Below, piece by piece: positions 42,363 to 51,900 of a stretch of DNA of 56,225 nucleotides; positions within the stretch are counted from its first letter, which is position 1, and every line of letters begins with the position of its first letter. Source of the DNA: Pseudobdellovibrionaceae bacterium (GTDB lineage: Bacteria > Bdellovibrionota > Bdellovibrionia > Bdellovibrionales > JAMPXM01); NCBI GenBank assembly GCA_021463345.1, contig JAJTYM010000022.1, positions 1 through 56,225 on the forward strand. The letters are read 5' to 3'. Made by a program: the position numbers and the translations under genes. Below the pieces are notes generated by a model, which saw nothing but the letters and a program-made list of their open reading frames with translations, was not told the DNA's origin and did not search any database.

Positions 42363-42800
42363 TCATCTTGGGAGGGTGGGATTCCAGACTTTTTCAAACC
42401 CGAAGTCTCCAAAGTGTTTTTCATTCGCCGTGGCGAAGTGGGTGACGCTGTAGTGGCGGAGGGTGAGGGCAAGGCGGATGTCATAGATGCGACGGGCGGA
42501 GTCGCTCGTGCGGGCGTGCTGCCAGACTTGGGTCATGAGGCCTGGCCCGGGATAGTCAAGAGTAAGCCAGGCGGGGTTTTGGCGGAGGTTGTCGATCTTT
42601 TGCACGGCCTGCCCGGCGGTGAGGGGCTTGGCACAGACCGCGGGGTTGCGCAGGAGGGTATAGACTTCAACGAGGACGAGTTCGCAGAGGGCGAAAGTTT
42701 GGTCGGTGACTTGGGATTCGAGGAAGGCGCGGGCGGCCAAGTGGCTGGCATGGGAGGCCTCCAGCGCGGGAAACAGGACGTTGGTGTCGCAGACGGTCAT
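42363..42800 (-). CDS. vapC: VapC-type PIN-domain toxin
   Basis: The product has 145 residues from the ATG at 42800; a longer in-frame reading to 43007 would overlap the antitoxin gene. PIN residues visible are Asp5 (TVCDTNVLF), Glu45 (LVEVYTLLR) and Asp107 (RRIYDIRLALT), with Asn126 near the fourth position (FATANEKHF). It overlaps the antitoxin gene by four bases. The pair interrupts the hydrolase locus on the opposite strand and is probably an independent acquisition. Confidence 0.9.
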   Translation of the reverse strand: MTVCDTNVLFPALEASHASHLAARAFLESQVTDQTFALCELVLVEVYTLLRNPAVCAKPLTAGQAVQKIDNLRQNPAWLTLDYPGPGLMTQVWQHARTSDSARRIYDIRLALTLRHYSVTHFATANEKHFGDFGFEKVWNPTLPR

Positions 42801-43078
42801 GGGGTCTCGCCATGGTGGAGGAGTGCGGCGGCACCGGAACTCAAGTTGGCCGTTTCGCGCCAGTTGGGGTTGGCGAAGGGATCGGTCAAGAGTTGGGTGT
42901 TGGCCGGAGGCTCGAGCACCCATGCCGCGCGGTGGCTGTTGGGGGCGAGGGGACGTGTGGCGAGAAGAAGCTCGGCTCCGCGCCGCAGGGTCTCGGCGAC
43001 AGACCACTCTTGCTCGCTGGCGAGTTTTTTGAGCCGTTCGTAGAGACCTTCAGGGAATTGAATTTGCGTTTTGACCAT
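42797..43078 (-). CDS. vapB: ribbon-helix-helix antitoxin (VapB-like)
   Basis: This is a 93-residue protein. The N-terminal KTQIQFPEGLYERLKKLASE and SVAETLRRGAEL are a ribbon-helix-helix fold, and the C-terminal half is the likely toxin-binding part. An inverted repeat, ATACTA (43077-43082) and TAGTAT (43103-43108), overlaps the start codon and could be its own operator. Confidence 0.85.
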   Translation of the reverse strand: MVKTQIQFPEGLYERLKKLASEQEWSVAETLRRGAELLLATRPLAPNSHRAAWVLEPPANTQLLTDPFANPNWRETANLSSGAAALLHHGETP

Positions 43079-43144
43079 ACTAAAAAAATTGGTGCATTAA
43101 AATAGTATCGCAAAGGAAGGGAGTCAAGACCGTGCGACAAGGCC

Positions 43145-43172
43145 CTCAGGGAGGATTCCGGCATTCCCTGAG
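43145..43172. terminator. perfect inverted repeat before motif copy C
   Basis: CTCAGGGA (43145-43152) pairs exactly with TCCCTGAG (43165-43172) around a 12-base loop. No T-run follows, so it may be a structural or regulatory hairpin rather than a classical terminator. Confidence 0.35.
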
Positions 43173-43189
43173 CCGGTTTCGGATCCTTA

Positions 43190-43229
43190 TCTGAGGCAAA
43201 AAAAATGCAGATGGTCCGGTTTGAAAAAC
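43190..43229 (+). promoter_or_regulatory. shared upstream motif, copy C
   Basis: TCTGAGGC, an A-tract of eight, TGCAGAT, GGTCCGG and TTTGAAAAAC follow the same order as copies A and B; it is almost identical to A. It lies 86 bases before the pseudopilin gene. Confidence 0.62.
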
Positions 43230-43315
43230 ACCGGCGGATGAGGTCTGCTTTAGGTGCGTGAAGACGGACAGGCATTCCACAACACAAAGGGCGCTTCTTG
43301 GGGGCGATTTAGGCA

Positions 43316-44116
43316 ATGAAACCCATTTCTGATTCCATCATCATCAACGGCCGGCCAGCCTGCGGGTTTCCTGCGGGGCGAAGGACGCGCCCCTCCGCCT
43401 GCGGTAATGCCTTTACACTGGTGGAATTGTTGATCGTTGTCGCGATCATCGGGCTGCTCGCCACGCTGGCGCTCCCGCAGGCAAAAAAAATGATCGGACG
43501 GTCGCAGGCTGCCGCCTGCGCGTCGAACCTCCGGCAAATTTCGGTGGGATTGATGGCCTATGCGGCGGACCACGATGGCCAGTTGGTGCCGGCGGCCATC
43601 GTCAAGGAACCCGAACGAACCGGGCAGTGGTATAACGCCTTGGAAGCCAATATGGGCGGGGGGGATCTGGATTGGGTGTCCGCGGAGCGGCCCAAATGGC
43701 AACGGTGTCCCTCCCTGAAATTCGCCCAGATGTCGGCTTTGACCGTCGGATACGGGTGGAATTTCGCGTATTTCGGGAAGGACAACTTCCCCAAAGACCC
43801 ATCTGTCCCCGACCCCTACGCGAAAGAAAACGCGAGTGCCTTTGCCCGGCTTGGCTCGGTGTCCCGCCCGGCCAAAACCATCATTATCGGAGACAGTTTG
43901 GACGACACCACTCCCGACAAAGATTTCCGGCACCGCTATCTTTATACGCCGGACCTCAATCCCGGCCATGAAAACAACACCTACCTTGCCAAGCGTCACG
44001 ATGGCCGTGGCAACTACCTTTTCCTTGACGGACACGTCGAGGCGTTGAGCCCGGCCGAACTGATCCAAGACGTGAAGAACAACCCCAAGGCCGCTCTCTT
44101 CATGCGAGTGAAGTAG
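43316..44116 (+). CDS. prepilin-type N-methylation domain protein
   Basis: This is a 266-residue protein. The cleavage/methylation motif is AFTLVELLIVVAIIGLLA, with Phe33 and Glu37, after an unusually long 32-residue leader, and the cleavage site follows Ala rather than the common Gly. After the helix comes a globular pseudopilin domain. The C-terminal DGRGNYLFLDGHVEAL is the H-X9-DG type tail of the large PVC-group pseudopilins. Such proteins are abundant in these phyla and are processed by a prepilin peptidase. It opens the unit that includes the third GH and both GH106-like genes. Confidence 0.9.
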   Translation: MKPISDSIIINGRPACGFPAGRRTRPSACGNAFTLVELLIVVAIIGLLATLALPQAKKMIGRSQAAACASNLRQISVGLMAYAADHDGQLVPAAIVKEPERTGQWYNALEANMGGGDLDWVSAERPKWQRCPSLKFAQMSALTVGYGWNFAYFGKDNFPKDPSVPDPYAKENASAFARLGSVSRPAKTIIIGDSLDDTTPDKDFRHRYLYTPDLNPGHENNTYLAKRHDGRGNYLFLDGHVEALSPAELIQDVKNNPKAALFMRVK

Positions 44117-44139
44117 GCATTGATTAACCCAAAACCAAC

Positions 44140-44970
44140 ATGAAAACAACCCTCGATCTGCAACGCCACCTCACCGCCTGCCTCCTTGCGGGTGCCATCA
44201 CCCTTGCCGGACAAAATGCCGCGGGCCAGCAACCTGTGGTCGAACTTCGTTTCAATGAAACGTCAACGGGCGTGGTTTCCACCGGAATCGAAAAGGCCGA
44301 AGGGAAAATGATTGACGCGGAAGGCGAGCCACAAAATCTTCACTCGAAGGATCGCACGGGAGTCAGCGGAAAAATCGGAGACCGGGCCTTCGACAATGCG
44401 AGCGCCACGATGGGCGCGGCAGGGGGCATGGTTGTTCTGCCTCCCCCCCCCAATATCCCGCCCACCGCAAAGTCCTTCACGATTACAGGCTGGCTCAAAA
44501 CAACTGGAGTCTTTGGGGAAAATCCCGAACTGGCCCGGCTTGTCCGCTGGGTTGACAAGGGCTCCGGTTTCGATCTTGGTTACGCCACCCCGGGCCGGCT
44601 CTCGCTGATCGTCAACGGGAATTCCGCGACCTCCAAACCCGTGGGGTATCACGCTGTCGAAGGCGTCGGCGATTGGTTGTTCTTTGCGGCGGCTTTTGAT
44701 GGAGGCCAGGTCACTTTTTACCGGGGAGACGCATCCGGCGGCGGCGTCCAAGTTGTGAGTGTGCATCCGTTGAGTGAGGGGGACATCGCCCTCGCCGACC
44801 AACGCGCTGTCGAGGTTGGCAATGCGGAGCCGAAAAGTCGCAACCGGGCGTTCTCCGGGTATCTCGACAATATCCGCGTCTTCGTCTCGGAAGGGTCTTC
44901 TGAAGGAGCCCTGGGCGTGGAGGCTCTGGAGAAAGTCATGACCGCAGACCTGGCCGATGCGCCCAAATGA
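44140..44970 (+). CDS. secreted LamG/concanavalin-like protein
   Basis: This is a 276-residue protein. A signal peptide (HLTACLLAGAITLAGQNAAG) is followed by a LamG-type beta-sandwich covering nearly the whole length, with VVELRFNETSTG, FTITGWLKTTG and the closing FSGYLDNIRVFVSEG typical of LamG repeats. It should bind or display a glycan at the surface. It starts 23 bases after the pseudopilin and is co-transcribed with it. No catalytic residues are visible. Confidence 0.8.
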   Translation: MKTTLDLQRHLTACLLAGAITLAGQNAAGQQPVVELRFNETSTGVVSTGIEKAEGKMIDAEGEPQNLHSKDRTGVSGKIGDRAFDNASATMGAAGGMVVLPPPPNIPPTAKSFTITGWLKTTGVFGENPELARLVRWVDKGSGFDLGYATPGRLSLIVNGNSATSKPVGYHAVEGVGDWLFFAAAFDGGQVTFYRGDASGGGVQVVSVHPLSEGDIALADQRAVEVGNAEPKSRNRAFSGYLDNIRVFVSEGSSEGALGVEALEKVMTADLADAPK

Positions 44971-44986
44971 TGAAAAGCAGAGCGAG

Positions 44987-45068
44987 TTTTCAGCGGTTCC
45001 GTTTTGCGTGTTCAGCGACGGAGCCCCCGCCCCGCGACGTGCTTGCTGAAAACCGAACCACCGAAAAC
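44987..45068. repeat. intergenic inverted-repeat element, copy 2
   Basis: TTTTCAGCGGTTCC (44987-45000) pairs imperfectly with GAACCACCGAAAAC (45055-45068). The loop carries GTGTTCAGCGAC and GCTTGCTGAAAAC, resembling the element at 30180-30246. It ends 14 bases before the next gene. Confidence 0.5.
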
Positions 45069-45082
45069 GAAAAACTTTTTCT

Positions 45083-48000
45083 ATGATGAGACCCCTCATG
45101 GTTTGTCTATTGCCTGCCGTCCATTTCTTCTTGCTGAGCGCACTCGGGGCGGCCCCGTCGCGGGCGGATGAGGGCAACCTGCTTGAACGTTCCGACCTCC
45201 ATTGGAAGGTTGGCGGCGCCGGTGGCAGCGAAGTGCAAATGGAAGACACAGCGGAGGGATCTGTCCTCCTGAAACGTGAGGCGGGGGGCGAAGGAACCGC
45301 GATGTTTTACTGCGAAAAACTGGTGGGGGTGCGACCCGACACCCGTTACGAGGTGTCCATCACGTTCGAGTCTCTCTCTCCCGACATGCCCGCATCAGTG
45401 ATGGTTTCCACGGACGACTCCAACCGGAGACCGTTTCCGCGGTCGGCGTCCGGAAATTTCCAAGGGAAACCCGGGAACGTTTCTCTGAAACTCAAGACGC
45501 GCCCCACGGAGAACGCCCTGCGCATCCACCTCGTTCTCGAAGGGGCCGGCGTGTTGCGCGTGGACCAGGTCGGGTTGCAGGAACTCCCTCCGATCAACGG
45601 GACCACGCTACGGCGGGAGGGGGATCTCCTCCGCGAAACATTCCATCCTTTCCGGATGGCTAAAGCTCTGAAATCTCCGGAGGGAGTGGCGGCCTCGGTC
45701 CTGCCATCGGGTGGATTCGAGTCGCAGGACGTGGACTGGGAGGCCGCAAAGGTGCGGGCTGTGGAAGTCCGTTTTCGCGCCTTTGACGAGCCGGGGTTTC
45801 TGACTCTGGCTTGGACGACGGAGGACAAGAAGACAACCTCATACATGACCCGGGCGGTTCCCGCCGACGGGGTCTGGCGGGATCTTGTTTTCGACGTCTC
45901 CTCCGACCCGCAGTGGAAGGGGCGGATCAAATCGCTCAAGCTCGACTGGGGCAACGCCTACAATCCCGCCCGCATCGAGCTGGCCCGCGTCGAAGGGAAA
46001 CCCGTGCTCAACCTCATCCCCGCCGCGGAGCGCATCCCGCCGGACGCTCCCGTCGAAATCCCGCTCATCCGTCCGCGCGCCCGTTACGCGCTCGAATGGC
46101 GCGGTGAAAAAGCACCCGGCATGGAGATCCGGTTTCGTGATTCCCGGGGTGCGGAGACCGGAAAGTTCGAATGGAACCCGGACGCCGGCGGCACCTTTGA
46201 GGTCCCCGCCCTCGCCACCCGCGCGGAGTTGACTGTCCACAAGCCCGGCGAGGGATTCCCCCTGCTCCGGTTGATGAGCCCCGCGCTCCCGAACCTGCCG
46301 GAAAATTGGTGGACGGCGGAATGGATCTGGAGCCGTCAGGGCGCAAGCCCAGAGGCGGCGGATATCTGGTTTGAAAAATCATTCGATCTCGACGAAACCG
46401 GGCTGAAAGTGGCGGCGCTCGCCGTGACCAGCGACGACTCCTGCACGGTGTTTCTCAACGGCAGGGAATTTCCCGGCAACAAGGAATGGGAGCAACCGGT
46501 GAAACGCGATGTGCTTTCCGCGCTCCGCCCCGGGCGCAACGAGATCGTGGTGAAAGTCCACAATGCCGGGGCGTTCGGCGGATTGCTTTTCGAGCTGTTT
46601 CTGGAAGAGAAAAACGGAAAATCCCGCCGCGTGGTTTCCGACAAGAGCTGGCACTTCGCCGAAGGAGGCACGACCCGCCCGGACGCGATGAAGTCGGAGG
46701 TTTTCGTCCTGGGCGCTCCGCCGGTCGCTCCGTGGGGCATGAATGTTTCGTTCCCCGGTGTGGGGCCCGCGAAGAATGAGAAGCCGCCCGCAGCGGAAGA
46801 ACCGGAACCCGGTTTGGCGGACGCGAAGGTGGTCGGCTCCGGCCGGCGCGCTTGGTTCGAAATCGATGGCCAGCGGGTGTCCCCCATTCAATTTGACATG
46901 CCGATTTCCTTTACGCGGTCCCCGGAGGAGCAGGCCCACCTGGCCGAAAATCTCGAGCGCATGGGGGTGGATGTTGTGCGTATCCACCTGCTGCTCCGCG
47001 ACGTGTGGACCAGCCCGGACAAGTTTGATTTCTCCGGCCTTGACGCGGCGGTGAACACGATCCGCCGCAACGCCCCGAGGGCGCGCGTGCTCATCAATCT
47101 CGTCACCCGCATGCCAGAATGGTGGCTCGCGGCCAACCCGGACGAGGCCATCAAATACCACGAGCCCGGCGTGACCCGCAGCCTCAACGACGACTTTCAG
47201 AGCCTCGCATCGAAAAAATGGATCGCGGACATCCGGCCCGCCATCTTCAAAATTGTCGGCCATGTGCGGGCGGCGCCTTACGGGAAACGGGTTTTCGGGA
47301 TGGCGACGAACGACGGCGCGACCACGGAGTGGCTGTGGAATACCGGCCATTACGGCAAGGGCAACCGGCTCCACGCCGACTACTCAAAAGCATTTGTTTC
47401 CCGCTTCCGCGAATATCTCCAGGCCAAATACGGCGCTGACGAGGGACTCCGCAAAGCCTGGGGGCGGGAGGATGTTTCCCTGGCAGAGGCGCTTCCGCCG
47501 GAACCCGAACGCTGGGAAGCGGCCTCGCGCCTCACGCTGCTGGACCCGTCCAAGGAACGCGATCTCATGGATTTTTTCGCCTTTCGCAGCGAGGCGGTTT
47601 CGGATTCCCTGCTCGCCCTGGCGCACACCGTGAAAGAGGCCTCCGAGGGCCGATGGTTGACCGGAGCCTATTACGGCTACCTCATCTTTTTTGGCCACAC
47701 CGACTTCTGGCTTCAGGAGGGCGGGCATCTGGCTCTCAACAAAGTCGCGAGTTCGCCGGACATTGATTTTCTCTACGGCCCGAGCGCCTATCACTGGAGG
47801 CGGCTGGGAGCCCCGGACGGGACGATGCAACCTGCCGAGGCCGTCACCTCCCACGGCAAAATGCTCATCCTCGAATACGACATGAGGACCTACACCGAGC
47901 CGCTCATGTCCCAGACCAAGAACGGGCGCGTGGATACGGTCGAGGATTCCATCGGCATCATGGAGCGCGGGCTGGCCCTGGTCCTGGCGCGCGGGCTTGG

Positions 48001-48961
48001 CGCGCACTACATGGAAATGCGGACCACATGGTTCCAGGAACCGGTTCTGATGGAGGAAATCAAACGCCAGGAGGACTTCTACCGCCAGTTGCCCGAGACC
48101 CCTTCCGGCACGACGCCCATCGAAGTCTGCATGGTCAGCGACGATGCGGGTCCGCTTTTCACCAAGCTCCAGGGCCGCGATGGCATTCACACGCTCCTGC
48201 TCTACGAGCTGCCTTGGAATCTGGCGAAAGCCAACGTCGCCTACCGTCATGTGCTCCTGAAGGATCTCCTGGAGGAGGGACGCGTCGGCCCGCATAAGCT
48301 TTATCTCTTCGGCAATATCCTTTCGCTGGATGCCGCGCAGCGCGCGGAAATCCGCGAGCGGCTTCAGAAAGAAAATACGGATGCCATTTTCCTCTATGCC
48401 CCCGGCGTGTTCAAGGGAATGGAAGGCCCGGCGGCCGGGAACATCGGGGAGTTTCTGGGGATCGCGGTCGAGGAGCTTCGCGAAAAACGTCCGCTGACGA
48501 TGAAGTCCGAAATCGGCGGATGGGAAACCTTCTCGAGCACATCCAGCGGACCCTGGTATTTGCCGGTAAAAGGTTTTGATGAGACGATCGCCACCCTGCC
48601 CGGCGGAGCCCCGGCGATGGTGATGCGGACGGACGGCGGACGGCGGGTATATTTCTCGGCCGTTCCGAATCTGCCCCCGACCGCCATCCGGGAACTGGCC
48701 CGCAAGGCGGGGGCGCATGTTTACAGCGAGGGCAATGACCCGATGCACATCGGCAACGATTTCGTGGCTCTGCATGCCGCCAGTGGCGGGATAAAAACGA
48801 TTTCCGCTCCTCCGGGCACAAAGCTGACGGGCGTCTATGGTCCTGTTCTTGGCGAACTGGAGGAGGGGAGCCGGTTTCAAGCCCGCCCCGGACGCACTTA
48901 CATCTTCGAGGCTGTCCGCGCACAGCCAACTCCCGCATCAACCGAATCCCAAACTCCGTGA
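45083..48961 (+). CDS. secreted GH42-like glycoside hydrolase (paralogue 3)
   Basis: This is a 1292-residue protein. A signal peptide ends near ALGAAPSRA. Two or more N-terminal beta domains (about 30-340) lie before a galactose-binding-like domain (about 410-530; FEKSFDLDETGLKVAALAVT, DDSCTVFLNGREFPG). The barrel starts around 580, with the proposed acid/base Glu749 (ATTEWLW) and nucleophile Glu931 (LILEYDMR). The trimerisation domain (LYLFGNILSLD, IFLYAPGVF) and the C-terminal beta domain end it. It resembles the two other large GH proteins domain for domain. Its stop overlaps the GTG that begins the next frame. A second Met at residue 2 could be the start. Confidence 0.75.
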   Translation: MMRPLMVCLLPAVHFFLLSALGAAPSRADEGNLLERSDLHWKVGGAGGSEVQMEDTAEGSVLLKREAGGEGTAMFYCEKLVGVRPDTRYEVSITFESLSPDMPASVMVSTDDSNRRPFPRSASGNFQGKPGNVSLKLKTRPTENALRIHLVLEGAGVLRVDQVGLQELPPINGTTLRREGDLLRETFHPFRMAKALKSPEGVAASVLPSGGFESQDVDWEAAKVRAVEVRFRAFDEPGFLTLAWTTEDKKTTSYMTRAVPADGVWRDLVFDVSSDPQWKGRIKSLKLDWGNAYNPARIELARVEGKPVLNLIPAAERIPPDAPVEIPLIRPRARYALEWRGEKAPGMEIRFRDSRGAETGKFEWNPDAGGTFEVPALATRAELTVHKPGEGFPLLRLMSPALPNLPENWWTAEWIWSRQGASPEAADIWFEKSFDLDETGLKVAALAVTSDDSCTVFLNGREFPGNKEWEQPVKRDVLSALRPGRNEIVVKVHNAGAFGGLLFELFLEEKNGKSRRVVSDKSWHFAEGGTTRPDAMKSEVFVLGAPPVAPWGMNVSFPGVGPAKNEKPPAAEEPEPGLADAKVVGSGRRAWFEIDGQRVSPIQFDMPISFTRSPEEQAHLAENLERMGVDVVRIHLLLRDVWTSPDKFDFSGLDAAVNTIRRNAPRARVLINLVTRMPEWWLAANPDEAIKYHEPGVTRSLNDDFQSLASKKWIADIRPAIFKIVGHVRAAPYGKRVFGMATNDGATTEWLWNTGHYGKGNRLHADYSKAFVSRFREYLQAKYGADEGLRKAWGREDVSLAEALPPEPERWEAASRLTLLDPSKERDLMDFFAFRSEAVSDSLLALAHTVKEASEGRWLTGAYYGYLIFFGHTDFWLQEGGHLALNKVASSPDIDFLYGPSAYHWRRLGAPDGTMQPAEAVTSHGKMLILEYDMRTYTEPLMSQTKNGRVDTVEDSIGIMERGLALVLARGLGAHYMEMRTTWFQEPVLMEEIKRQEDFYRQLPETPSGTTPIEVCMVSDDAGPLFTKLQGRDGIHTLLLYELPWNLAKANVAYRHVLLKDLLEEGRVGPHKLYLFGNILSLDAAQRAEIRERLQKENTDAIFLYAPGVFKGMEGPAAGNIGEFLGIAVEELREKRPLTMKSEIGGWETFSSTSSGPWYLPVKGFDETIATLPGGAPAMVMRTDGGRRVYFSAVPNLPPTAIRELARKAGAHVYSEGNDPMHIGNDFVALHAASGGIKTISAPPGTKLTGVYGPVLGELEEGSRFQARPGRTYIFEAVRAQPTPASTESQTP

Positions 48962-48969
48962 AAAAACTT

Positions 48970-51900
48970 ATGACGACATCCCCCTTTGATTGCGCGGGGT
49001 TTGTTTCGCCGGACAAGACCTGGCGCGCGGTTCCCTTTTGGAGTTGGAACGAGCGGATGGAGCCGGACGAGGTGCGGCGGCAGGTGCGGGAGTTCGCGCG
49101 CGCCGGCTATGGCGGCATCATGATCCACGCCCGGGTCGGACTGCTCACCCCCTACCTTGGGGAAGAATGGTTCCAGTGCTGCGATGCGGCCATCGAGGAG
49201 GCGGCGAAGCAGAACATCGCCGTCTGGCTCTACGACGAGGACAAATGGCCAAGCGGTTACGGCGGGGGCGCCGTGGTGGCCGGCGAACCGGCCCACCGCA
49301 TGCAGGCGCTCACCGTCCGTCCGTCCGGCGATGCGGCGCCGCCGGACTGCACCGCGCTCGGCGAGCCGGGCGGTGACTGGCAGCTTTACGTTTGGACGAG
49401 TCCGTTGGGGCATCCGCAGTTCAACGGAACCTGCTATGCCTCGCTGCTCGACGGGGCCGCCATCCGCCGGTTTCTGGATGTCGCTTACGAGCCTTATGCG
49501 AAACGCTACGGCCGCGACTTCGGCGGGCTTATTCCCGCGATGTTCACCGACGAGCCGAGCGCGCTCTTCCGTCGGCGGGTCATTCATCCCGCCGTGCCGT
49601 TTGCCGGAGCGGTTCTTCCCGCGTTCCGCGAGATGTTCGGATACGATCCCGTGCCGCATCTGGACAAACTTTTTGTTGAACGCGAGGGGTTCGAGGAATT
49701 TCGCTGCCGGTATTACCGGGTGGTAAACCGGCTTTTCGAGCGGAATTTCACCGGGCAGTTGGCCGCCTGGTGCGAACAGCAGGGCATCGCTTTGACGGGG
49801 CACTATGAGGAGGAGGGCGGACTCTACGAACAACAGTATTGGGGGGTGGACATCATGCCGAATTACCGCCACCACGCCATCCCCGGCATCGATCACCTCT
49901 ACCGCCAGGTGCGCGAATGCGTCACCGCGATCCAGTGCCGGAGCGTCGCCCACCAATACGGGAAAACACGCGTGCTCAGCGAGGTCTTCGGAGCCGCCGG
50001 CCAGAGCATCACCTTCGCCGACAGAAAGTGGATTCTCGACCAGCAGCTTTGCCTCGGAGTCAATTGCTTCGTCGAGCACCTGGCCGCTTACACGCTCGCG
50101 GGTCTCCGGAAGCGGGATTTTCCTCCCGCGCTTTCCTACCAGCAACCGTGGTGGCCGGTGAATTCGGGAATGGAGGATTATTCGGCCCGCCTTTCCCACG
50201 CCCTTGGCCAGGGCGCTTATGCGGCGGAATTCGCCGTGCTCCACCCGCAGGACAGCCAGAGCGTTTATTGGACCCCGGAGATCGATCCGGGGAGCTTCGA
50301 CGGGCTGATGCTGGTGGACTCGCATCCCGTCGCTCCGGCGAGGTTCGCGGAGATCATGGCCATCAGCCGCGAATTCGAGGAGCTCACACGCCGGCTGCTC
50401 GGGGCGCAACGCACCTTCGACTATTTGCATGAGGCCCTGCTGGAAGACGACGGGGAGGCCGGGACATTCGCCGGCGCCCCCGGCATCCGCGTCAAACATG
50501 CCGCCTACCCTCTCGTCGTCATGCCGGGGATGATCACGATTCGGGCTTCGACTTTGGAGAAGCTTTTGGATTTCGCCGCGCGAGGCGGAAAAATCCTGCA
50601 GGCGGGCCGCTTCCCGCATTTGGTGGATGGCCGGCCGGAGCCCGAAAAACTGCGGCTTTTGCGCGAACGGGTCCGGACGGCGGACGGCATCGGGCAGGTC
50701 GCCCAAGTTCTCGAAGAGTGGCTGCCGCCTGCGGTAGCCTTGTCCTCGCCGCCGGAGACGCGGGACATGCTTTGGGCGCACCGGCGTTCCCTGGGTGGTG
50801 ATGACGCCCTCCTTTTCCTGGTGAATCTCGACCGGAAGAACGGCCTGCGCTGCGAACTCAACTGGACCGGAACGGACGCAAAAAATCTTTTCGCGCCGGA
50901 TGCTTTGGAGGGAAAAATCCGCATGGTGGAGCGGAACGGGTCAACGATTCCGCTTCGTTTGGCCCCCGGTGAGAGCATTCTTTTCCTGGCAACAGACCGA
51001 CAACCGGAAAGCGCGGACATCCCGTGTCCCGCTCCTGCGGAAACGGCTTCCCGGGATTCTTCCAAGGAGCTTGTCCGCTGGAGTGTCGGGCGGATGGACG
51101 ACAACGTTCTGCCGCTGGACTGCGTTTCCCACCAGCTCGCGGACAATGCCTGGTCGGCGCGGCCGGTGCCCGTGATCGCTCTCCAGGAATATCTCAACGG
51201 ACGCCGTTACACCGGCCCGTTGCGCCTGCGCTACGAATTCCAAAGCCGCCTTTCGTCCCCGCGGAAGACGCATCTTGTGGTGGAAAATCCGCAATCCTGG
51301 GAAATCCGGGTCAACGGAGTCGTCGTCCATTATGACGGGCTCCCTTGGTGGAAAGATATCCGCTGGCTCCCGATTGACATCGGCCCCCTCATCCGTCCGG
51401 GCGCCAATGTCGTGGAAATCCGCAGCGACAATTTCCGGTTCGGGAGCCTCGCCGACCCCGCCTCGGATCGCTACGGAACCGAAATCGAGCCGGTCTTGCT
51501 CGTGGGAGATTTTTCCGTGTTCGGCAGCGTCGGCAGCGGGCCCACGGTGTCGCCGGACTGGCACACGGAGGAGCTTCCCGTTCCCCCGCTGGCAACCCTC
51601 TCGGCTCCGTTCGCGCTTTGTGATCCCGTGCCGTTGCGACAGGGCGACGTCGTCACCCAAGGGTTGCCATTTTACGCGGGACGCCTCCGGTGCGTCCACG
51701 AACCGGACGGATGGGCGCGGGAAACCCGGTTGACGCTGGAGGATTTGATGGCCGTGACGGCCACTGTGCGTGTGGGCGGGATCGAGCGCGGCCGGATTTC
51801 GTGGCCTCCTTACAGCGTTCGCATGAGCGCTCCCGGAGACCCGGCGGATGGCGGGATCGAGGTCGTCCTCTATAATTCCCTCCGCAACCTGCTTGGTCCG

